Assembly: GCA_905233795.1 (NCBI GenBank)
Contig: CAJOFP010000142.1
Span: 1-5,361 of the forward strand
Reading direction: 5' to 3'
DNA: 5,361 bases
From: an uncultured Oscillibacter sp.
Lineage (GTDB): Bacteria; Bacillota; Clostridia; Oscillospirales; Oscillospiraceae
In this document: piece by piece, positions 1 through 4,792 of the stretch
Layout: every line of letters starts with the position of its first letter
Numbering within the stretch: the stretch's first letter is position 1
The notes under the pieces: generated by a model
Database searches by the model: none
What the model was told of the DNA's origin: nothing
The model's input: the letters and a program-made list of their open reading frames with translations, nothing else
Position numbers and translations under genes: made by a program

Positions 1-1857
1 GCCGGGGATCAGCCGGAGGCGATTGAAAATCTTGTCACAGGGATTCAAAGCGGATTGAAAGAACAGGTTTTATTAGGCGTCACGGGTTCCGGTAAAACTT
101 TCACGATGGCGAAAGTGATCGAAGCCGTACAGCGTCCGACGCTGGTATTGGCGCATAATAAGACGCTTGCCGCGCAGTTGTGCGCCGAATTTAAAGAATT
201 TTTCCCGAATAACGCCGTCGAATATTTCGTGTCGTATTATGATTATTATCAGCCGGAGGCATATATTCCCCATACGGATACTTATATTGCAAAAGACGTG
301 GCGATTAATGACGAAATAGATAGATTGCGATTGTCCGCGACGTGTTCTCTGTTGGAACGCCGTGACGTAATTGTCGTTTCGTCCGTGTCGTGCATTTACG
401 GTCTGGGCGAGCCGGACGACTTCGCCGGTCTGGTTATTTCGATACGAAAAGGCATGGAGTTCAATCGTGACGAATTGTTAAGGCGTCTGGTTGAAAATCG
501 CTATGAACGAAACGATATAGCGTTTGAGCGAAATCGCTTTCGGGTGCGCGGCGATACGGTGGAGATTTATCCGGCGTATTATAAAGATCACGCGATCAGG
601 ATTGAGTTTTTCGGCGATGAAATAGACAAAATCAGCGATTTTCACCCGCTTACGGGGATTGTCAATCGCAATTTAAGTCATGTGGCGATTTATCCGGCGA
701 GTCACTATGTGACGACGAAACCCAAAATGGACAAGGCGATTGAACAAATACGGCGCGAACTGGAAGAACGCGTGAATTATTTCACGGAACGCGGTCAATT
801 AGTCGAAGCGCAAAGAATACGGCAACGCACGGAATATGACATGGAAATGATGCGCGAAACGGGTTATTGCGCCGGTATTGAGAATTATTCGCGGATTATA
901 TCCGAACGGGAGCCGGGTTCCGCGCCTATGACGTTAATCGATTTTTTCCCGAAAGATTTTTTGTTATTTATCGACGAAAGTCATGTGACGCTGCCGCAAA
1001 TCCGGGCGATGTATAACGGCGATCATATCAGAAAAGGTAGTTTAATTGATTACGGAGAGGAATTTGAAGCCCGTATCGGACAGGCGATTTTTGTCTCAGC
1101 CACGCCGGGACCGTATGAACGGGAACGCGCCGATCAGATCGTTGAACAGTTAATCCGTCCGACCGGATTGTTAGACCCGCGTGTGGAAGTCCGACCCGTT
1201 ACGGGGCAGATTGATGATTTAATCCACGAGATTCAAATCCGCGCCGAAAAGTCAGAACGCGTTTTAATCACGACGCTGACAAAGAAAATGGCGGAGGATT
1301 TGACGGAATATTTACGCAACGCCGGAATTAAAGTAAGATATATGCACGCGGATGTAAAAACGATAGAGCGTATGGAGATTATACGGGATTTACGGCTTGG
1401 CGAATTTGACGTTTTAGTCGGCATTAATCTCTTACGGGAGGGACTGGATTTGCCGGAAGTCAGCATGGTCGCCGTGCTGGACGCCGATCAGGAGGGTTTT
1501 TTGCGCTCGGAAACGTCTTTAATTCAAACAATGGGACGCGCCGCCCGGAACGCCGACGGACTTGTGATTTTATACGCCGATCAGGTCACGCCGTCCATGC
1601 GGGCTCCGGATGTCAGAGACGTCTTTATTAAACGTACCCAGATTATCAAGAGCGTTCGTGAAATACTGGAAATCTCAACGGAATCTGAAGAAAATACAAT
1701 CCGGGGACGCCGCAAGCGTAAATTAAATCAACAGGAACGCGCCGCCGAAATCGCCAAATTAGAAAAAGCCATGAAAGAAGCCAGTAAAATGCTGGAGTTT
1801 GAATACGCCGCCGTTTTACGGGATCGTATTATCGAATTACGCGCAAACGATTCTTGA
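1..1857 (+). CDS. uvrB: UvrABC excinuclease subunit B, 5'-truncated by window edge
   Basis: Damage-verification helicase-like subunit of nucleotide excision repair. It is loaded on DNA by UvrA and later recruits UvrC. The frame is open from base 1, where the protein reads AGDQPEAI, the usual UvrB start region, so roughly 15-20 N-terminal residues lie outside the window and the TTG at 55 is internal, not the start. Numbering from the window edge, I see Walker A GVTGSGKT (26-33), the tyrosine-rich damage-probing beta-hairpin [10 protein letters not shown] (79-88), the UvrA-contact domain 2 ([21 protein letters not shown]), Walker B DESH (325-328), SATPGPYE (366-373), motif [11 protein letters not shown] with both arginines (R513, R516), and a C-terminal UVR helix pair (about 587-613). 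Oddities: the usual block of the FRLPSALDNRPL type is missing between G352 and E353, and the usual RRR..Q..YN..HGI.P block is missing after M533. The visible 618 residues therefore make a protein slightly shorter than the usual 655-675. Identity is certain; full activity is not. Confidence 0.97.
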   Translation, partial: AGDQPEAIENLVTGIQSGLKEQVLLGVTGSGKTFTMAKVIEAVQRPTLVLAHNKTLAAQLCAEFKEFFPNNAVEYFVSYYDYYQPEAYIPHTDTYIAKDVAINDEIDRLRLSATCSLLERRDVIVVSSVSCIYGLGEPDDFAGLVISIRKGMEFNRDELLRRLVENRYERNDIAFERNRFRVRGDTVEIYPAYYKDHAIRIEFFGDEIDKISDFHPLTGIVNRNLSHVAIYPASHYVTTKPKMDKAIEQIRRELEERVNYFTERGQLVEAQRIRQRTEYDMEMMRETGYCAGIENYSRIISEREPGSAPMTLIDFFPKDFLLFIDESHVTLPQIRAMYNGDHIRKGSLIDYGEEFEARIGQAIFVSATPGPYERERADQIVEQLIRPTGLLDPRVEVRPVTGQIDDLIHEIQIRAEKSERVLITTLTKKMAEDLTEYLRNAGIKVRYMHADVKTIERMEIIRDLRLGEFDVLVGINLLREGLDLPEVSMVAVLDADQEGFLRSETSLIQTMGRAARNADGLVILYADQVTPSMRAPDVRDVFIKRTQIIKSVREILEISTESEENTIRGRRKRKLNQQERAAEIAKLEKAMKEASKMLEFEYAAVLRDRIIELRANDS

Positions 1858-1892
1858 AATAAATAAAATAAAATTCGCCGCTGAGAAATATT

Positions 1893-1930
1893 AAAACAGC
1901 CGCCTTTTGAATTTTAGAGGCGGCTGTTTT
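1893..1930. terminator. Intrinsic terminator after uvrB
   Basis: Perfect 13-bp inverted repeat: AAAACAGCCGCCT (1893-1905) pairs with AGGCGGCTGTTTT (1918-1930) across a 12-nt loop, with a G+C core and a T tract at the 3' side. It lies 35 bases after the uvrB stop and should end that transcript. The A-run on the left arm gives a T tract on the other strand too, so it could work in both directions. It insulates the recombinase gene from uvrB transcription. Confidence 0.9.
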
Positions 1931-1937
1931 ATATAAT
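1907..1937 (+). promoter_or_regulatory. Possible weak sigma-A promoter of the recombinase gene
   Basis: A perfect TATAAT (1932-1937) sits directly after the terminator, 37 bases before the recombinase start codon. The best -35 is TTGAAT (1907-1912) in the terminator loop, with a long 19-base spacer; at 17 bases the match is poor. If real, the right arm of the hairpin is the promoter spacer. The -10 match may be chance in such A+T-rich DNA. Confidence 0.3.
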
Positions 1938-1952
1938 AAATATAAACGCGGA

Positions 1953-1978
1953 AAGGAAAGGTCGGAAAAATGTCATGA
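1953..1978 (+). promoter_or_regulatory. Ribosome binding site and two-codon leader ORF at the recombinase start
   Basis: The purine-rich AGGAAAGG (1954-1961) is the Shine-Dalgarno candidate. It sits 8 bases before an ATG at 1970, which is better spacing than the 13 bases to the recombinase ATG at 1975. The 1970 ATG reads ATG TCA TGA and stops at 1978, so its stop overlaps the recombinase start in an ATGA arrangement. Either ribosomes start directly at 1975 (or at the in-frame ATG at 1981), or a two-codon ORF is translated first and couples to the recombinase. Confidence 0.4.
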
Positions 1979-3474
1979 ATATGTCAGGAAAAGAAGCGGC
2001 GGTATATTTACGAAAAAGCCGCGCCGAGGACGGACAGGATACGGACGCGATATTAAAGCGTCATCGTGAAACGCTGACGGAGTACGCCGCCGCGCGCGGG
2101 ATATATATTATAGAAATATATCCTGAAGTGGCGAGCGGTGAAAGCCTGTACGCCCGTCCCCAGATGTTAAGATTATTAGAGGACGTGGAAGCCGGAAAAT
2201 ACGATTGCGTATTGTGTATGGATATGGATAGACTTTCACGCGGCAGTATGCGGGATCAGGGGATTGTGCTGGAAGCGTTCAAAAATTCCGGGACGCTGAT
2301 TGTCACGCCGGAAAAAATTTATGATTTATCGCGGGAAATTGATGAGGAATACGCGGAATTAAAAACTTTTATGGCGCGTCGGGAATATAAAATTATTCAA
2401 AAAAGATTAATGCGGGGGAAACGCGCCGCCGTCAGTGAGGGATGTTATATCGTTGTCGCGCCGTATGGGTATAAAAATATCACCGTCAACCGGAAACCCA
2501 CGCTGGAAATTTACGAGCCGGAAGCGAAATTCGTCCGTTTGGCGTTTGAATGGTACAGTCAGGGGATCGGTTGTAATCATATTGCCGTTCGCCTGAACGC
2601 GATGGGCGCGAGATCGCGTCGTTCCGGCGTGTTTACCCGGACAACGATTTTAAAAATGATTAAAAACCCGGTTTATATCGGCAAAGTTGTCTGGAATCGA
2701 GAACAGTGGACAATGCGGGGCGCGAAGGGGAATGATAAATATATCGTTAAAATCAGACCGGAGAATGAATGGATTACAGCGGACGGATTACACCCGCCCA
2801 TTGTAGAGCGGGAAGTATTTGAAAAATGTCAAAGCATTTTAAAGGGCAGATATAAGCCGCCTACACACGACGGAAGTGTGAAAACGTCGCTGATCGGCTT
2901 GGCGCGTTGTACAAAGTGCGGTGGGCGTATGCAGAGGCAGACTAAGAAAGGTATGTCTTATTTATTATGTATAACGCCGGGATGTTGCGCCGCCGCGCGG
3001 TACGCTCTTGTTGAGAATCGTGTGATTGATATTTTAAGCGACATGTTAGAGCAGTTGAATATAAAGCCGACCGCTCATAATGATACGGCTGTAATGGACG
3101 CGGAAAAGCGTCTGCGATTGATTCAGGACGCTTTATCGGCGGAAGAACGAAAAAAAACGAAACTTTATGAATTTCTGGAAGAGGGGATATACGGCAAAGC
3201 GGATTTTACGGAGCGTATGAACGCGTTGAAGAGTAAAATCGCCGCGTTGGAACGAGAGAAAAACAGCGCGGGTAAAGAACTGGAATCTTTATCAAATCAG
3301 GATGTGAATAAACAGGCGGAAACTTTACGAAAAGTCTTGGATAGATACTGGGCGTCTGACGCGGCGGGACGGAACGCGCTCTTGCATGAGATTATCAATA
3401 CAATCTGGTATACGAAAGAGAAAAAAACAAAGCCTTCTGAATTTGATTTGCGAATCATCCTGAAAGGAATTTAA
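1975..3474 (+). CDS. Large serine recombinase (site-specific integrase/excisionase type)
   Basis: A 499-residue DNA recombinase of the large serine family, which cuts both att sites through a phosphoserine link and rotates the strands to integrate, excise or invert DNA. Resolvase domain, about residues 8-150: YLRKSR has the catalytic Ser15 and Arg13; SGESLYARP has Arg61; DRLSRG (85-90) supplies Arg86 and Arg89; the long E-helix is about 121-145. The Recombinase domain follows (about 155-285, with APYGYK and the KNPVYIGKVVWN segment). A zinc ribbon is next (C312-x2-C315, then C332 and C337 or C338), and then a charged coiled coil (about 370-435), which in this family governs synapsis direction. 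Length and domain order are typical for phage, ICE or sporulation-type recombinases, so it looks intact. Start at 1975; 1981 is an alternative. Codon use resembles its neighbours, so there is no compositional sign of very recent arrival. No recombination directionality factor, phage or conjugation gene is visible nearby, so the element it serves, if any, is unknown. Confidence 0.93.
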   Translation: MNMSGKEAAVYLRKSRAEDGQDTDAILKRHRETLTEYAAARGIYIIEIYPEVASGESLYARPQMLRLLEDVEAGKYDCVLCMDMDRLSRGSMRDQGIVLEAFKNSGTLIVTPEKIYDLSREIDEEYAELKTFMARREYKIIQKRLMRGKRAAVSEGCYIVVAPYGYKNITVNRKPTLEIYEPEAKFVRLAFEWYSQGIGCNHIAVRLNAMGARSRRSGVFTRTTILKMIKNPVYIGKVVWNREQWTMRGAKGNDKYIVKIRPENEWITADGLHPPIVEREVFEKCQSILKGRYKPPTHDGSVKTSLIGLARCTKCGGRMQRQTKKGMSYLLCITPGCCAAARYALVENRVIDILSDMLEQLNIKPTAHNDTAVMDAEKRLRLIQDALSAEERKKTKLYEFLEEGIYGKADFTERMNALKSKIAALEREKNSAGKELESLSNQDVNKQAETLRKVLDRYWASDAAGRNALLHEIINTIWYTKEKKTKPSEFDLRIILKGI

Positions 3475-3479
3475 TTTTA

Positions 3480-3660
3480 TATCAAATTCTTCTAAACCGT
3501 TCATTGTTTCCCTTGCAAAGACTGTGGCGGACAGGGATTGGACGCCGCGGAAGACCCGTGCAGTATTTTCCGCAATATTGAGTTCCCCGTAAGCGAGTTT
3601 TTCCCGCCCAATGCCCTGCGCCGGAACGGACGCGTGGAAAACGCCCGTTGCGACGTTCAT
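3480..3660 (-). pseudogene. Coding-like island on the minus strand, probable gene remnant, function unknown
   Basis: From an ATG at 3660 the minus strand reads MNVATGVFHASVPAQG, continues through GELNIAENTARVF and ends near NGLEEFDI, where it runs into the 3' end of the recombinase gene. About 60 codons look protein-like in residue mix and third-position G+C, in contrast with the A+T-rich bases on both sides. The frame stays open to 3325, but that last part lies antisense to the recombinase C-terminus and looks like a shadow. No Shine-Dalgarno precedes 3660. I do not recognise the family. The likeliest reading is the leftover end of a gene cut by an insertion or deletion beside the recombinase; a real small gene of up to about 110 residues is possible but less likely. 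Confidence 0.3.
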
Positions 3661-3705
3661 TGTGAATGTTAAATAAATAATATAAAATAATAATATCAAT
3701 TCACA
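3661..3705. repeat. Short inverted repeat TGTGAAT / ATTCACA around an A+T-rich spacer
   Basis: TGTGAAT (3661-3667) and ATTCACA (3699-3705) are perfect 7-base inverted arms separated by 31 bases made only of A and T apart from a G near the left arm and a C near the right arm. It abuts the end of the minus-strand coding-like island. It could be a protein binding site or recombination arm, but 7-base arms are close to what chance gives. Confidence 0.2.
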
Positions 3706-3725
3706 GCGCGATTATAAAATAAATA

Positions 3726-3764
3726 CGCGGGCGGATGGTTTTATAAATCAATCATCCGTCCGCG
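3726..3764. terminator. Strong hairpin, probable bidirectional terminator
   Basis: CGCGGGCGGATG (3726-3737) pairs with CATCCGTCCGCG (3753-3764) over 12 positions with one G-U pair. Three further weak pairs can close the stem to about 15, leaving a 9-base loop. On the + strand it is followed by a short ATTTTC run; on the minus strand by a longer T-rich run (TATTTATTTTAT). It is the first convincing stop signal after the recombinase gene, 252 bases past its end, so the recombinase transcript may carry a long 3' tail. Confidence 0.65.
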
Positions 3765-3770
3765 ATTTTC

Positions 3771-3900
3771 CTGTAAAATTTCATAAAATTAAAAAAATAA
3801 TTCTATATATTAAAAAAATAATCTTACATATTTAAAAAATATTTAAAAAATTTTCCGGTTTATCTCAAAATTATCAGAAAAATTACACATATTGGAAAAT
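3771..3900. other. Extremely A+T-rich, A-tract-phased spacer (likely bent DNA), no gene
   Basis: A-runs of 4-7 bases are centred near 3776, 3786, 3794, 3815, 3837, 3848, 3868 and 3880. From 3794 onward the intervals are about 21, 22, 11, 21 and 11, close to whole turns of the helix. Runs repeated in phase with the helix produce intrinsic curvature. The stretch lies upstream of the sigI promoters and could act as a binding site for nucleoid proteins or as an upstream promoter element. I see no credible gene here on either strand. Confidence 0.5.
3788..3822 (+). repeat. Two direct copies of a 14-base A-tract unit
   Basis: ATTAAAAAAATAAT occurs at 3788-3801 and again at 3809-3822, exactly 21 bases apart, or two helical turns. 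A looser third A-run follows at 3834. The exact spacing puts both copies on the same face of the helix, which fits a bent region or paired protein sites. Confidence 0.6.
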
Positions 3901-3904
3901 TTTT
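3846..3904. repeat. 11-base inverted repeat AAAAATTTTCC / GGAAAATTTTT
   Basis: AAAAATTTTCC (3846-3856) and GGAAAATTTTT (3894-3904) are perfect inverted arms with a 37-base spacer. It lies just upstream of the candidate sigma-I promoter and could be a dyad operator. The A+T bias makes a chance match plausible. Confidence 0.35.
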
Positions 3905-3931
3905 GCCGCTGATATAAAATCTTGAGGCGCA

Positions 3932-3960
3932 ACCCCAAAAAATCGGCGGATTCTTTCGAA
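3932..3960 (+). promoter_or_regulatory. Candidate sigma-I (SigI) autoregulatory promoter
   Basis: ACCCCAAAAAA (3932-3942) is followed by CGAA (3957-3960). Sigma-I promoters studied in Bacillus subtilis and Clostridium thermocellum have, as I recall, a C-run followed by an A-tract at -35 and CGAA at -10, unlike sigma-A promoters. Its place upstream of sigI fits the known self-activation of sigI-rsgI operons. Transcription would begin near 3967-3970 and give a leader of about 100 bases. I could not verify the exact spacing rule. A TATAAT at 3965-3970 lacks a good -35. Confidence 0.5.
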
Positions 3961-3999
3961 TAAATATAATAAAGGCGTTGAAATCTTGCGCTTCGGTTC

Positions 4000-4028
4000 T
4001 TGAAGTTTCCCCGCCTTCGTGATATAAT
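4000..4028 (+). promoter_or_regulatory. Sigma-A promoter of sigI-rsgI with extended -10
   Basis: TTGAAG (4000-4005), a 17-base spacer, and a perfect TATAAT (4023-4028) preceded by TGA, giving the TGnTATAAT extended -10. The predicted start near 4035 leaves a leader of about 35 bases. This is the best promoter in the window and should give basal housekeeping expression of the sigma factor and its anti-sigma partner. Confidence 0.8.
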
Positions 4029-4063
4029 AAAATTTAACACCGGCTCAAAAGCGAAGGGGAAAC
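4005..4063 (+). promoter_or_regulatory. Inverted repeat able to sequester the sigI ribosome binding site
   Basis: GTTTCCCC then GCC then TTCG (4005-4019) is complementary to CGAAGGGGAAAC (4052-4063): 12 base pairs with a 3-base bulge across a loop of about 32 bases. The right arm contains the Shine-Dalgarno AAGGGGA (4054-4060). The left arm lies in the spacer of the sigma-A promoter, so it is absent from transcripts starting near 4035 and present only in those starting upstream, such as from the candidate sigma-I promoter. Confidence 0.5.
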
Positions 4064-4069
4064 AATTTT

Positions 4070-4786
4070 ATGAATGACTTAGAGGAAATTTTGGCGGCGA
4101 AAACCAGTGACCGCCATTTAAATGACTTGATTATTCGTTACCGGCCTTGGATTTTGCGTTGCGCCTCGGAGGCGACGCATCGTTATGTGACGGACAGCGA
4201 TGACGAATGGTCCGTGGCTCTCATGGCCTTTCATGAGGCCGTGACCAGTTACGAGGAGGAAAAAGGTCCGTTCCGCGTATTCGCCACAGTCGTGATCCGG
4301 CGGCGCATTTTGGATTTTCTGCGTTCCGAACGGAGACGCAACGCGGAAATCAGCGTCACGCCGGAGGCGTTCGGCGGCGATTTACCGGAGGAAGCGAGCG
4401 GCGGCGTTAATCTTGAAGTGCGCCAGCAGGTCGCGGAGGAATCCGCCGACGATCTGTCCAGCCGTACAAGAGAAGAAATCGCGTCCGCGCAACAAATTCT
4501 CGCCGAATATCAATTTTCATTTTTCGATTTGGCGGACTGTTCCCCGAAAGCCGAAAAAACGCGTCAGAGCTGCGCGGCGGCGATTCGGATTTTAATAAAC
4601 AGTCCGGAACTGTTGGAACAGACGCGAAAAACGAAACAGCTTCCCATGAAAGAATTGACGGTTCGTTCAGGAACGCCGCGCAAAATTATTGAACGGCATC
4701 GCAAGTACATCATTGCCGCCGCCGAAATTTTATCCGGCGATTATCCGATTATATCCGCTTATCTGGACTTTGTCAGGAAGGTTTGA
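4070..4786 (+). CDS. sigI: RNA polymerase sigma factor SigI
   Basis: An alternative sigma factor of the SigI group in the sigma-70 superfamily; it directs RNA polymerase to heat/envelope-stress genes in Bacillus and polysaccharide-degradation genes in cellulolytic clostridia. The 238 residues are close to the family's usual 240-260. Region 2 is at about 18-90: LIIRYRPWIL, then RYVTDSDDEWSVALMAFHEAV (38-58), then KGPFRVFATVVIRRRILDF (65-83), which contains the core-binding and -10-recognition helices. A variable acidic linker (about 92-140) follows. The SigI-specific C-terminal half has FSFFDLADCSPKAEKTR (149-165) and the helix-turn-helix LPMKEL...GTPRKIIERHRKYIIA (191-216), expected to read the -35 element. 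ATG at 4070 is 9 bases after AAGGGGA. The downstream RsgI-like gene begins 7 bases after the stop, with its ribosome binding site inside the sigI end, so they form an operon. Its regulon cannot be read from this window. Confidence 0.93.
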   Translation: MNDLEEILAAKTSDRHLNDLIIRYRPWILRCASEATHRYVTDSDDEWSVALMAFHEAVTSYEEEKGPFRVFATVVIRRRILDFLRSERRRNAEISVTPEAFGGDLPEEASGGVNLEVRQQVAEESADDLSSRTREEIASAQQILAEYQFSFFDLADCSPKAEKTRQSCAAAIRILINSPELLEQTRKTKQLPMKELTVRSGTPRKIIERHRKYIIAAAEILSGDYPIISAYLDFVRKV

Positions 4787-4792
4787 CAGATT

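Noticed and set aside
73..273. Minus-strand frame inside uvrB (and another at 1233-1466)
   Set aside because: Both lie opposite strongly conserved UvrB coding sequence and look like shadows.
1048..1660. uvrB as a decaying pseudogene
   Set aside because: The frame is intact for 618 codons with catalytic, beta-hairpin, UvrA-contact and UVR motifs kept, so two in-frame losses fit a variant protein better than decay.
1931..3730. Similar AATA(TA)AACGCGG and AAATACGCGG strings on the two sides of the recombinase as possible att direct repeats
   Set aside because: The match is short, imperfect and rests on A+T-rich flanks; it is not enough to call attL/attR.
3965..3970. TATAAT as a separate sigma-A promoter
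   Set aside because: No acceptable -35 at 16-18 bases upstream; the -10 match alone is expected in this A+T-rich stretch.
3974..4015. A hairpin around the CTTCGG (UUCG-like) motif in the sigI leader
   Set aside because: Only scattered GGCG/CGCC and GAAAT/GTTTC pairings close it, with a mismatched inner stem, so it is not a convincing structure.
3843..4040. 65-codon minus-strand frame across the sigI upstream region
   Set aside because: It overlaps both candidate sigI promoters, has low-complexity AT-driven residues and does not resemble a protein family.
4413..4595. A 60-codon second frame inside sigI
   Set aside because: Arg/Pro/Lys-rich shadow frame within a well-supported sigma factor gene.
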